A program made the translations under genes and the position numbers. Below are positions 36,825-46,466 of a DNA stretch of 64,000 bases, piece after piece. Location of the stretch: the NCBI RefSeq assembly GCF_900115265.1, contig NZ_FOVU01000006.1, positions 310,001 through 374,000 of the forward strand. Direction: 5' to 3'. This stretch comes from Bradyrhizobium sp. Ghvi. GTDB lineage: Bacteria > Pseudomonadota > Alphaproteobacteria > Rhizobiales > Xanthobacteraceae. How positions within the stretch are numbered: the first letter of the stretch is position 1; each line of letters starts with the position of its first letter. The notes under the pieces are model-generated. The model did not search any database. It had not been told where the DNA came from and was given only the letters and a program-made list of their open reading frames with translations.

Positions 36825-36885
36825 GAAATCCCAACCGTGTCTACGCTCCCTTCGCCATCGCATGCCCCGGCCGCGAGGCGCGCGC

Positions 36886-37278
36886 TCAGCGTGTTGGCTG
36901 CTTGGCCCTGTCTTCCGTCGTGCTCGCCTGCGCACGCTTGCCCGAGCGGATCATCAGGAACGATCCTGACGTACCCGGCAGCCGCCAGCGCCCGTCGATT
37001 TCGGTGGCCTCTCCATTCATGATCCCGTCGTACTGCACGGTGTCGAAGCCGTAGCCCGGCGGCTCGTAGCGTTTGACGAACGACACGACGCTGCCGGCGC
37101 GGTGTCCCGATATCGAGGCGCTGTGGGTTCGCACCGGACAGCGCGGATTGCAGCACGGCTCGGTCACGCTGCCGCTCAGCGAGCCGCCGGCCTCGATCAG
37201 CGTCGCGGTGAACGTGACCATTCCCGTGCCAGGTTGGATGTAAGTGCCGTCCCAGACACCGGAGAGATCGTCGCTCAC
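36886..37278 (-). CDS. conserved hypothetical protein
   Basis: A 130-residue protein from a GTG start preceded by GAGGAAG at eight bases; a longer ATG start 24 codons upstream lacks such a site. It begins VSDDLSGVWDGTYIQPG, a lipocalin-like opening (SGxWxGxY), then mixed beta strands with Cys in EPCCNPRC. Cytoplasmic as read. Could belong to a DUF with a small beta-barrel. Function unknown. Confidence 0.65.
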   Translation of the reverse strand: MSDDLSGVWDGTYIQPGTGMVTFTATLIEAGGSLSGSVTEPCCNPRCPVRTHSASISGHRAGSVVSFVKRYEPPGYGFDTVQYDGIMNGEATEIDGRWRLPGTSGSFLMIRSGKRAQASTTEDRAKQPTR

Positions 37279-37460
37279 AATGGCGGCTTCCTCGACATGA
37301 TGGGAGCCGGTTGAGGTCCGGCTATATCGTCTCACGTTCTTCCGCTCCAAGTCGTATCGCCGCCGTGACGCGCTGGCAACAGTCTCGCGGGGGCAGCGAT
37401 CGACTTCGCGACCTCGCTTTCGATCGCTATACTGCCTGACATCAGCGAAATGGTGATCTC

Positions 37461-38189
37461 ATGGGAAACGAACTGGAAGGCAAGGTTGCGGCCGTGACCG
37501 GGGCCGCGTCGGGCATCGGCTTGGCGAGCACTGAGGCGTTGCTGGCTGCGGGCGCGCGCGTGGTGATGGTCGACCGCGACGAGGCCGCGCTGCAGGCGCT
37601 CCGCAACAAGCATGGCGAGGCGACGATCCCGCTGGTCATTGATCTCCTGGATCCCAAAGATTGCGCAACGTTGCTGCCGCGCGTTCTGGAGAAGGCAGGG
37701 CAGCTCGACATCTTCCACGCAAACGCAGGCACCTATGTCGGTGGCGATCTGGTCGATGCCGACACGACAGCCATCGACCGGATGCTGAACCTGAATGTCA
37801 ACGTCGTGATGAAGAACGTGCACGACGTGCTGCCGCACATGATCGCGCGTGGGAGCGGCGACATCATCGTCACGAGCTCGCTGGCGGCGCATTTTCCGAC
37901 GCCATGGGAGCCGGTCTATGCCTCGTCCAAATGGGCGATCAACTGCTTCGTCCAGACCGTGCGGCGCCAGGTCTTCAAGCACGGCATTCGCGTCGGCTCG
38001 ATCTCGCCCGGCCCTGTCGTCACTGCGCTGCTCGCCGACTGGCCGCCTGAGAAGCTGCAGGAGGCGAGGAGTTCGGGAAGCCTGCTGGAGGCCAGCGAAG
38101 TCGCCGAAGTCGTGATGTTCATGCTGACCCGCCCGCGCGGCATGACCATCCGCGACGTGGTGATGATGCCGACGAATTTCGATCTGTAG
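37461..38189 (+). CDS. short-chain dehydrogenase/reductase
   Basis: A 242-residue NAD(P)-dependent oxidoreductase. Cofactor motif TGAASGIGLA at about 14-23, HANAG (in place of NNAG) at about 85-89, catalytic Ser in VTSSLAAHF, Tyr-x-x-x-Lys in YASSKWA. The acidic MVDRDEAA favours NAD. Related to ribitol/polyol 2-dehydrogenases (TIRDVVMMPTNFDL end). Its stop lies 12 bases before a family C repeat. Confidence 0.92.
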   Translation: MGNELEGKVAAVTGAASGIGLASTEALLAAGARVVMVDRDEAALQALRNKHGEATIPLVIDLLDPKDCATLLPRVLEKAGQLDIFHANAGTYVGGDLVDADTTAIDRMLNLNVNVVMKNVHDVLPHMIARGSGDIIVTSSLAAHFPTPWEPVYASSKWAINCFVQTVRRQVFKHGIRVGSISPGPVVTALLADWPPEKLQEARSSGSLLEASEVAEVVMFMLTRPRGMTIRDVVMMPTNFDL

Positions 38190-38200
38190 GACGCGATCTC

Positions 38201-38289
38201 GTAGGGTGGGGTTAGCCGAAGGCGTAACCCACCGCTCCTATAGCCGCGGTGAGGAAAGAGGCGGGTTACGCAGCGCTAACCCGCCCTAC
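38201..38289. repeat. intergenic repeat, family C, copy 2 (short)
   Basis: Edges gtagggtggggttagc and gctaacccgccctac with inner cgtaacccacc and gcgggttacg. Shortest copy of the family. Its right part supplies the last codons and stop of the GST fragment on the minus strand. Confidence 0.88.
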
Positions 38290-38539
38290 GAAGCTGCACT
38301 ATCAGCCGGAGCACGATCGCGCCGGATTCGAACAGCGCGAGATCGCCGTCCTCATACGTCGGGCTCTGCCCGAACGGATGCAGCGCGAGATGCGGCGGCT
38401 GCTTCATCGCCTCGAACGAGACGAGGCGAACGTCATAGGGCACGCCTACCTCCTCCAGCGCCCAGCGAACGCGCATGTCGCGGGCATGTCCCTTGCCGCG
38501 ATCGGGCGAGTTTTCGAAGGCGGTGATGGTGGGGGACAT
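38276..38539 (-). pseudogene. glutathione S-transferase, 3'-truncated fragment
   Basis: The 87-codon frame starts MSPTITAFENSPDRGKGHAR and carries a good GST N-terminal domain: VRWALEEVGVPYDVRLV, then HPFGQSPTYEDGDLALFESGAIVL, the glutathione-binding cis-Pro and Glu-Ser. Complete GSTs run to about 200-230 residues with a helical second half; here the sequence leaves the family after AIVL and stops inside the family C repeat at 38201-38289. Most likely the gene lost its 3' half at the repeat boundary. Expression as a small thioredoxin-fold protein cannot be excluded. Confidence 0.8.
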
Positions 38540-38626
38540 GGGAGGAACTCCGACGGCTTGGCCAGCGTATCCCGAGGACGAACAAGGGATGCGGTTTTCC
38601 GACAGCATGTGTGAAATAAGTTGATT

Positions 38627-38756
38627 GCATGCCCCGGACGCAGTGCAGCGCGCCGCACCTTGCGGCGTGATGCGCTGCAGAGCCGGGGCCCATGACGAAC
38701 GCGCGCCGGAGCTTCTGGGTCCCGGGTCGGCGCTACGCTTGCCCGGGACACGAGAG
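38627..38756. repeat. intergenic repeat, family A, copy 3
   Basis: From tgcatgccccggacgcagtg to gcccgggacacgaga, with gcagagccggggcc and ctgggtcccggg inside. It lies between the GST fragment and the DUF6429 gene. Confidence 0.85.
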
Positions 38757-38881
38757 CAGTCGCGTGGGACGGCAAAGGTGCGCTCTTCGTGCGCTGTGCC
38801 CACCATACCCAGCCGTTGATATCGCATTGCAGATTGCCTGCCACCGAATAGGATGGCCGCACCGCTCTGGAGGAGGTCGAC

Positions 38882-39106
38882 ATGGCCATCAACACGGACA
38901 AGATCGACGACGCGGCGCTCGCCTTGCTCTATCTGACCCTGCACGACGGCTATCGGGCCTGGAAGGGTTTTGATTGGGATGTGCTCGGCCGCCTGCATGA
39001 CAAGGGTATGATTGACGATCCCGTCGGCAAGGTGAAGTCGGTAGCGTTCACTGACGAGGGACTCGCGCGCGCGAAGGCGCTGTTCAAGGAATTGTTCGAG
39101 GAGTGA
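38882..39106 (+). CDS. DUF6429-family small protein
   Basis: A 74-residue acidic, helical protein beginning MAINTDKIDDAALALLYLTL and ending with a winged-helix-like KSVAFTDEGLARAKALFKELF. The pattern is that of DUF6429 proteins of alpha- and betaproteobacteria. GGAGG stands six bases before the ATG. It is followed four bases later by the HD-hydrolase gene and is probably co-transcribed with it. Role unknown. Confidence 0.82.
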   Translation: MAINTDKIDDAALALLYLTLHDGYRAWKGFDWDVLGRLHDKGMIDDPVGKVKSVAFTDEGLARAKALFKELFEE

Positions 39107-39110
39107 TGCC

Positions 39111-39671
39111 TTGCCGATGACCCGCGAGGAATTGGCCGCGGCCTATGCGGCGCCCGGCCGCCACTATCACAATCTCTCGCATATCAGGGATTGTCTGGCC
39201 GCGCTCGCGCGCGTCGACAGTCTTTCGGCCGCCGAGCGCGAGACGCTGACGGAAGCGATCTGGTGGCACGACGCCGTCTACGACCCGACCCGGCGGGACA
39301 ACGAGGAGCGTAGCGCAGAGCTTGCCGAGCAGCACGTCCGCACTGAACTGCGCGAGGAGGTCGGTCGCCTGATCCGCCTGACCATGACGCACGACGTTTC
39401 CGCCGGCGATCGCCTCGGGGCGATCCTGATCTCGATCGACCTCAGCATTCTCGGCAGCGATCCCGCGCGATACGATGCGTATGCGGCTGCGATCCGGCGG
39501 GAGTTCAGCCATGTCAACGAGGACGATTATCGCATCGGCCGCGCAAGGGTGCTCAGCCGCTTCGCGGCCCGCGAGGTGATCTTTCCCGACCCTGATTTCG
39601 CTGCGATGTATGACCAGCAAGCCCGTGCCAACCTCGCGCGCGAGCTGGCCGCGCTGGGCGGCGGTGCGTAG
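39111..39671 (+). CDS. HD-superfamily predicted metal-dependent hydrolase
   Basis: A 186-residue protein from a TTG start seven bases after GAGGAG (the alternative ATG is two codons later). The N-terminal GRHYHNLSHIRDCLAAL and IWWHDAVYDP carry the His and His-Asp metal ligands of the HD fold; a further Asp lies in ISIDLSILG. Members often hydrolyse phosphate esters, but no nucleotide specificity is visible. Its stop codon TAG is the first TAG of a family C repeat. Confidence 0.85.
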   Translation: MPMTREELAAAYAAPGRHYHNLSHIRDCLAALARVDSLSAAERETLTEAIWWHDAVYDPTRRDNEERSAELAEQHVRTELREEVGRLIRLTMTHDVSAGDRLGAILISIDLSILGSDPARYDAYAAAIRREFSHVNEDDYRIGRARVLSRFAAREVIFPDPDFAAMYDQQARANLARELAALGGGA

Positions 39672-39816
39672 GGCGGGTTGGCCGCCCACGAGCGCGGTCC
39701 CTCAACACGGAATGGCGCAAGGCGTAACCCACCTCGTCAGTCTCCGCGGCGACAGAAGTGGTGGGTTACGCCGTTCGGCCTGCGCTTCGCGTAGCCGCAC
39801 CGCTAACCCACCCTAC
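39668..39816. repeat. intergenic repeat, family C, copy 3
   Basis: Edges gtagggcgggttggc and gctaacccaccctac. The left gTAG is the stop of the HD gene and the right edge, read on the minus strand, gives the TAG that stops mug. Longest copy, 149 bases. Confidence 0.92.
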
Positions 39817-40319
39817 GCAGCAATCCACGCGGCAAGCTCGCGCCACGGCTCGATCGTCCAATGGCCCGACGCAGCTCCCGACGGCGACGGCAGCACGAAG
39901 ATCTCTGGCAAGTCCCGATCGCGCATCTGGCGCCCCAGCGCAATCGCAGCTGACGGCCGGCCATAAAACAAGCTCGCCGCCTTCTTGCTCGTGAATGCAA
40001 TCGTCCGCGGCCGATACTTCTCCATCTTCGCCCTGAAGCCGGGCACGTCGATCGTCTCCGCCGCGATCTGGTGATCCATCCCCGCGCCCGACTTGGAGAG
40101 ATCGGTGAAGCCGATCCCGAGCTCGATCAGCGCGGCGAACTCGCTTGGCTGATAGCGCCGCGGCGTGATGCCGGCTTCATGGATCGCGCGCCAGAAGCGG
40201 TTGCCTGGGTGGGCATAGTAATGCCCGAGCTCGGCCGACCGCGTCGAGGCGGCGGTGCCGACGAAGACGAGGCGGAGGTTTTCGCCGAGCTGGTCGGGGA
40301 GGCGGTGGGTTTCAAGCAA
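39813..40319 (-). CDS. mug: G:T/U mismatch-specific DNA glycosylase
   Basis: A 168-residue uracil-DNA-glycosylase-superfamily enzyme that excises uracil or ethenocytosine from mismatches. The Mug/TDG active-site motif is clear: FVGTAASTRSAELGHYYAHPGNRFW at about 18-42 (the Asn of GxNPG is replaced in this branch). The second motif is LPSPSGAASGHW near the end. The start is TTG at 40319, eight bases inside the end of the broken toxin gene. The last four codons and stop abut a family C repeat. Confidence 0.87.
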   Translation of the reverse strand: MLETHRLPDQLGENLRLVFVGTAASTRSAELGHYYAHPGNRFWRAIHEAGITPRRYQPSEFAALIELGIGFTDLSKSGAGMDHQIAAETIDVPGFRAKMEKYRPRTIAFTSKKAASLFYGRPSAAIALGRQMRDRDLPEIFVLPSPSGAASGHWTIEPWRELAAWIAA

Positions 40320-40616
40320 GTCCGTCGTCGTCCGTCTTGCGAGCTTCGCGGCCGTGCCAGATCCGCGTAATCAGGATGTCCCGCGCTTCCGCCAACACGG
40401 CATACCGGACGATGTAGCCGGAGGCGCCAAAGCGAACCACGATCTGGCGAAGCTCGGCATCTTCGGTCTGCATGCCTAGATTGGGAAACTCCTCTAACCG
40501 TTCGATCGCCCGCCAGATCGATGCGAGCGCGCGTTGCGCCGCGGCCGGCTGTGTTGGTCCAGAAACAGGCGCAATCGCTCGACGTCCTCGACGGCGTCGG
40601 GCGAAAGCAGGATCAT
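40312..40616 (-). pseudogene. RelE/ParE-family toxin with one-base frameshift
   Basis: Starts ATGATC, overlapping the antitoxin stop by ATGA, and reads MILLSPDAVEDVERLRLFLDQ in frame. The natural continuation, PAAAQRALASIWRAIERLEEF, then LRQIVVRFGASGYIVRYAVL and ILITRIWHGREAR, is in another frame that starts near 40554. Inserting one A into the CCAACAC segment (40551-40557 on the plus strand) restores a single 100-codon toxin. The unshifted frame stops after 39 codons. Either the toxin is dead or a base was lost in sequencing. Confidence 0.85.
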
Positions 40617-40900
40617 CCGATTTTGCGCGGCGCCGGTGGTGGCAGCTCCATCGCTGACCCCCAGCTCGCGACCCAGTCCTTCACCTCATTGAGCGGCACG
40701 GCGGCGCGGCTCATTCGGAACTCGTCCAGCCGCCGGCGATCTTCGGCGATGTCGGGGCCGGCGATATCGACCACCGAATCGAGCAACGCCACGGCCTCCG
40801 CGAGCACGGCGGCGACATCCTGTCCGCGCTCACTGGCCATCTCGCGCAAACGCGCATCGGTGTCGGCGTCGATATCCAGTGTGCGGCGAATGACGTTCAT
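40613..40900 (-). CDS. type II antitoxin, ribbon-helix-helix (ParD/CopG-like)
   Basis: A 95-residue protein. The N-terminal MNVIRRTLDIDADTDARLREMASERGQDVAAVLAEAV has the strand-helix-helix pattern of RHH DNA-binding antitoxins. The acidic C-terminal half (ALLDSVVDIAGPDIAEDRRRLDEF) would bind the toxin. It overlaps the toxin start by ATGA, the standard antitoxin-first layout. It should repress its own promoter within 40901-40980. With the toxin frameshifted it may persist as an orphan. Confidence 0.85.
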   Translation of the reverse strand: MNVIRRTLDIDADTDARLREMASERGQDVAAVLAEAVALLDSVVDIAGPDIAEDRRRLDEFRMSRAAVPLNEVKDWVASWGSAMELPPPAPRKIG

Positions 40901-40984
40901 ACCATCAGAATAAGCGCGGACGAGGATTTTGTCGAGGCGCAGAGAGAGTGGTGAATTCGATTTCGAACCCGAGCTGGAGGTCTC

Positions 40985-41096
40985 GTAGGTGGTCTAGCGA
41001 AGCGTAACCCACCTCGTCCATCTCCGCGGCAGCGCAAGTGGTGGGTTATGCCCTGCGGACAGCGCTTCGCGCATCCGCAAGGCTAACCCACCCTAC
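40985..41096. repeat. intergenic repeat, family C, copy 4
   Basis: Left edge gtaggtggtctagcg is degenerate, right edge ctaacccaccctac is intact. Inner aacccacctcgtc and tgtggtgggtta-type blocks. It ends three bases before the stop of the hypothetical gene at 41100. Confidence 0.88.
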
Positions 41097-41099
41097 AAG

Positions 41100-41387
41100 C
41101 TACGGGCTGCGCGCTGCCAGCCTCTTGATCCATTCGCCGTTTAGTCCATGGAGCGCACCTTCAATTGGCCACCCAGGAGACGTCTCAATCAAGTGAAGCA
41201 ACGACCAAGCAAGGCCAAAACAGTCATCTGGCCCAAACAGTCGCACTAAAGCCCTTGCCTCATCATCCGTAATCGGTGTTTGCACTTCGCCGAGCAAAGC
41301 CTCCAGCTCCCGCAATACCGACGCGCTGGCAGCGCTCGAACTCGGCAACGGGCCGATTTGAGTAAGACGCTTAACGGCTGACTGCAC
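41100..41387 (-). CDS. hypothetical protein
   Basis: A 95-residue, slightly acidic, helical protein. It begins MQSAVKRLTQIGPLPSSSAA and has LGEVQTPITDDEARALVRLFGPDDCFGLAWSLLHLIE in the middle, the kind of pattern found in small immunity-like or contact-associated proteins. No signal peptide. Codon choice is less GC-rich than that of its neighbours, which hints at recent acquisition. Function unknown. Confidence 0.6.
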   Translation of the reverse strand: MQSAVKRLTQIGPLPSSSAASASVLRELEALLGEVQTPITDDEARALVRLFGPDDCFGLAWSLLHLIETSPGWPIEGALHGLNGEWIKRLAARSP

Positions 41388-41528
41388 TATTGCGTTCTCC
41401 CATCATCGTCTCATCGAGCTAGTAACGGCTCAGCGATGGTGCTCAACAAGAGATCAAAGCTTCGTTGCGATGGTGACGTTGGTCTTCACCCAAACTCGTA
41501 AGCTGTATAGGTGGATACTACTCATAGA

Positions 41529-41552
41529 GAAGCCGAGCTTTCGCCCGGCTTC
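41529..41552. terminator. possible terminator hairpin after thiC
   Basis: GAAGCCG/CGGCTTC arms with a ten-base loop, 52 bases beyond the thiC stop. It has no long T run on the minus strand, so termination is only possible. The rest of 41388-41603 is lower in GC and shows no gene. Confidence 0.3.
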
Positions 41553-41603
41553 ACGTTTCTTATGGATGCTCGAGTAAGCCCGCGCATAATGAGCGGAGAT
41601 GCC

Positions 41604-43502
<1,899 letters not shown>

Positions 43503-43540
43503 GGGATCCTCCGGTTTAATTCATGTTCGCTTGTGTTGCT

Positions 43541-43673
43541 CTCGTCATCCTGAGGTGCGAGGCCGGCGGCGCGAACGCGCCGCTGGGCGAGCCTCGAAGG
43601 ATGAACGAGCCGGGCCGTCGCCCTTCGAGGGCCGCTGAAGAAGCGGCCACCTCAGGGTGACGGAATAAACAGG
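43541..43673. repeat. intergenic repeat, family F, inside the thiamine operon
   Basis: Edges ctcgtcatcctgaggtgc and ccacctcagggtgacgg, with cgaggctcgcc-type inner arms. A palindromic element of a type frequent in Hyphomicrobiales. It sits between thiE and thiC, so any readthrough to thiC must cross it. Confidence 0.8.
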
Positions 43674-43685
43674 GGCGGACATGCA

Positions 43686-44312
43686 TCACGCAGCCTCCGT
43701 CGTCTGACCCAGCCACTGCCGCACGCGGGCGTCGGGATCGGGGTTTTGTGTGACGTCGGACACGACCGCGATCGAATCCGCACCCGCCGCAAAAATCTCC
43801 GCGGCGTGCTCGAACTTGATGCCGCCGATCGCGACCAGCGGGATCTTGCCGATGCGCGTCTTCCACTCGGTGATCTTCGGAATGCCCTGCGGCTCGAAGC
43901 GCATCGATTTCAGCGTGGTGAAGAAGATCGGACCGAGCGCGACGTAATCGGGCTTCGCTGCGAGCGCGGTTTCAAGCTCCGCGTCGTCATGGGTGGAGAT
44001 GCCGAGCGACAGTCCCGCCTCGCGGATCGATTTCAGGTCGGCCTCGGCCAGATCCTCCTGGCCGAGATGCAGATGCTTCGCGCCGGCGACGATCGCGGCG
44101 CGCCAATAATCGTTCACGACCAGCTTGGCTGGCGTGTCCCTGGTGATGGCCAGCGCGTCGGTGACGATCTGGAGCGCCTCGGCATCGTCCAGATCCTTGG
44201 CGCGCAGCTGGATGGTGCCGACGCCGAGTTTTGTGAGGCGTTCGACCCAGGCCAGGCTGTCGACGACGGGATAGAAGCGATCAGGATACGCGTTGCGATC
44301 AGGATACGGCAT
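43686..44312 (-). CDS. thiE: thiamine-phosphate synthase
   Basis: A 208-residue TIM barrel that joins HMP-diphosphate with thiazole phosphate to give thiamine phosphate. Typical blocks: TIQLRAKDLDDAEA, LVVNDYWRAAIVAGAKHLHLGQED, GISTHDDAE, and YVALGPIFFTT. The end has PLVAIGGI. It overlaps the thiG stop by 14 bases. The N-terminus carries a short in-frame duplication (YPDRNAYPDR) from a repeated 14-base segment at 44281-44309; a start after it is possible. Confidence 0.95.
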   Translation of the reverse strand: MPYPDRNAYPDRFYPVVDSLAWVERLTKLGVGTIQLRAKDLDDAEALQIVTDALAITRDTPAKLVVNDYWRAAIVAGAKHLHLGQEDLAEADLKSIREAGLSLGISTHDDAELETALAAKPDYVALGPIFFTTLKSMRFEPQGIPKITEWKTRIGKIPLVAIGGIKFEHAAEIFAAGADSIAVVSDVTQNPDPDARVRQWLGQTTEAA

Positions 44313-45081
44313 GCCAGAACGGGGTCCCAACGACAGGGGTGGAGGGGGAGGCGAAGTCGCGGGCGTTCATCAGCCCGGCCTCGTATGCGGTGCGGCCGGC
44401 CTCACAGCCGAGGCGGAAGGCCTTCGCCATCGCGACGGGATCGGCGGCCTTGGCGATCGCCGTGTTGAGCAGCACGGCGTCATAGCCGAGCTCGAGCGCC
44501 TCGGCCGCATGGCTCGGCGCGCCCAGGCCGGCGTCGACCACCAGCGTGATATCGGGCAGCCGCTCGCGCAGCAGCTTCAGCGCGTCGCGGTTGATGATGC
44601 CTTTGGCGCTGCCGATCGGGGCTGCCCACGGCATCACCACCTTGCAGCCGGCATCGACCAGACGATTCGCGACCGAGAGATCCTCGGTGCAATAGGGGAA
44701 CACCTCAAAGCCGTCCTTGATCAGGATGGTGGCGGCTTCGACCAGGCCGACGACGTCGGGCTGCAGCGTATCGTTGTCGGCGATGACCTCGAGCTTGATC
44801 CAGGAGGTGCCGAACAGCTCGCGCGCGAGCTTCGCCGTCGTCACGGCCTCGCGCACGCTGCGGCAGCCGGCGGTGTTCGGTAGCACTGATACGTCGAGCT
44901 CGCGGATCAGCTTCCAGAACGCATCGCCCGTCTTGCCGCCGGCGGATTCGCGCCGCAGCGACACCGTGACGATGTTCGCGCCGGAGGCGCGGATCGCGTC
45001 CTGCATGATCGCGGGCGAGGGATAGAGCGCGCTGCCGATCAGCAGGCGGGAGGCGAAGGTCTTGCCGTAGAAGGTCACCAT
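44299..45081 (-). CDS. thiG: thiazole synthase
   Basis: A 260-residue enzyme forming the thiazole phosphate from deoxyxylulose phosphate, dehydroglycine and ThiS-thiocarboxylate. It contains GSALYPSPAIMQDAIRASGANIVTVSLRR, LPNTAGCRSVREAVTTA, the Schiff-base Lys in WIKLEVI and GLGAPSHAAEALELGYDAVLLNTA. It starts with MVTFYGKTF. The gap to thiS holds a family G repeat. Confidence 0.98.
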   Translation of the reverse strand: MVTFYGKTFASRLLIGSALYPSPAIMQDAIRASGANIVTVSLRRESAGGKTGDAFWKLIRELDVSVLPNTAGCRSVREAVTTAKLARELFGTSWIKLEVIADNDTLQPDVVGLVEAATILIKDGFEVFPYCTEDLSVANRLVDAGCKVVMPWAAPIGSAKGIINRDALKLLRERLPDITLVVDAGLGAPSHAAEALELGYDAVLLNTAIAKAADPVAMAKAFRLGCEAGRTAYEAGLMNARDFASPSTPVVGTPFWHAVS

Positions 45082-45104
45082 GAAGGTGTCTCCTCAAGTT
45101 CAAC

Positions 45105-45223
45105 TGTCGTCCCCGCGAAGGCGGGGACCCATACCGCGTGAGTTCTCTTGGGGCACGCGGGGAGAGACCGCGCGCCATAACCGCTTCCTGGGGTTATGGG
45201 TCCCCGCCTTCGCGGGGACGACA
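45105..45223. repeat. intergenic repeat, family G, inside the thiamine operon
   Basis: Edges tgtcgtccccgcgaaggcgg and ccgccttcgcggggacgaca form near-perfect arms of about 20 bases around gacccata/ttatgggtc. It lies between thiS and thiG. Confidence 0.88.
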
Positions 45224-45247
45224 AGTAGATAGAGCGTGCCATCACCC

Positions 45248-45445
45248 TCACCCTCCCTGCCGCGGCGTGATGATCTCGATCTCGTCGCCGGCCTTGAGGT
45301 GGGTCTCGGCCCAGCGGCTCTTCGGCACGACGTCGTAATTGAGCGCGATGGCGAAATGGGTGCCCTCGTAGTCGAGCTCGGCGAGCAGCGCATCGACGCT
45401 GACTGAACTGATCTCGCGTTGCTCGCCGTTGACGATCACGCGCAT
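45248..45445 (-). CDS. thiS: sulfur carrier protein ThiS
   Basis: A 65-residue ubiquitin-like sulfur carrier. It ends in Gly-Gly (TPRQGG), which is adenylated and thiocarboxylated to feed ThiG. The start MRVIVNGEQREI matches the family. It overlaps the end of thiO by 10 bases. A ThiF partner is not in the window. Confidence 0.95.
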   Translation of the reverse strand: MRVIVNGEQREISSVSVDALLAELDYEGTHFAIALNYDVVPKSRWAETHLKAGDEIEIITPRQGG

Positions 45446-46461
45446 TGCATCACCTCATTGTCGATCTGGCCACGCTCGACGTAAGCGAGCGTCAGCTCGG
45501 CGAGCGCCGGCGCGATCAGGAAGCCGTGGCGATACAGCCCGTTGACGCTGATCTGGCCGCCGCGAATGCCGATGCGCGGCAGATTGTCCGGAAAGGCGGG
45601 GCGCAGGCCCGAGCCGAACTCGACGATGCGCGCTTCGCCGAACGCTGGATGCACCGTGTAGGCCGCGCCCAAGAGCTCCAGCGCGGAGCGGACGCTGACG
45701 CCGGTGTCCTCGGCCTCGATCGAGGTCGCACCCAGCATGAACAGATTGTCCTCGCGCGGGATCACGTAGAGCGGCCAGCGCGGATGGATCAGCCGCACCG
45801 GGCGTGCGAGCTGCACCTCGCTGGTTTCGATCAGGATCATCTCGCCCTTGACGCCGCGCAGTTCCGGCTGCTCGTCGCGCGCGGCGAGGCCGCGGCAGTC
45901 GATCACGATGCCTTCAGGATCAAGCTTTGCGAGATCCTCCTTGGCGACGTCGCTGTTGAACTTGATGGTGCCGCCGGCCGCTTTGATGCGCTCATGCAGC
46001 TTCGGCAGCACGCGGCGCGGCTCGACATGACCCTCGTTCGGGAAGAACAGCGCATCGCGGAAGCGACCTTCCAGCGAGGGCTCGAGCTCGGCGAGGCCGG
46101 CGGCGTCGAGCCGGCGGTGCTCCTCGGTCATGCGCGCAAAGCGCTCGAAGTCGTTGCGCTCGCGCGGATGGGCGACGACGAGCGAGCCGTTGAAGGGCGT
46201 ATCGGGCAGCTCGCGCCGCCAGAGATCGAGCGAGCGCAGGCCGAGCCGGGAGATGATGGGTTCGGCGACCTCGGCCTCGCAATACGGCGCCAGCATGCCG
46301 CCGGCCCAGTGGCTGGTGGCATCGGTCATGGTGGCGTCACCGCGCTCGTGTAATGTCACGGCATGGCCGGCCTGCGCGAACAACAGCGCCTGCCAGGCGC
46401 CTGCAATGCCTGCGCCGATGATGGATACCGGTGAATCCGGTCGTTTGGTCGTCTGTGACAT
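45436..46461 (-). CDS. thiO: glycine oxidase ThiO
   Basis: A 341-residue FAD amine oxidase supplying dehydroglycine for thiazole synthesis in aerobes (in place of ThiH). The dinucleotide motif is IIGAGIAGAWQALL at about 15-28. It also has MTDATSHWAGGMLAPYCEAE and the C-terminal NGLYRHGFLIAPAL region. First gene of the thi operon; its ribosome site overlaps the end of a TPP riboswitch. Confidence 0.94.
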   Translation of the reverse strand: MSQTTKRPDSPVSIIGAGIAGAWQALLFAQAGHAVTLHERGDATMTDATSHWAGGMLAPYCEAEVAEPIISRLGLRSLDLWRRELPDTPFNGSLVVAHPRERNDFERFARMTEEHRRLDAAGLAELEPSLEGRFRDALFFPNEGHVEPRRVLPKLHERIKAAGGTIKFNSDVAKEDLAKLDPEGIVIDCRGLAARDEQPELRGVKGEMILIETSEVQLARPVRLIHPRWPLYVIPREDNLFMLGATSIEAEDTGVSVRSALELLGAAYTVHPAFGEARIVEFGSGLRPAFPDNLPRIGIRGGQISVNGLYRHGFLIAPALAELTLAYVERGQIDNEVMQCA

Positions 46462-46466
46462 CCCTG

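Noticed and set aside
36686..41096. CRISPR array from the evenly spread repeats
   Set aside because: Copies are over 1 kb apart, palindromic and of unequal length; no spacers or cas genes.
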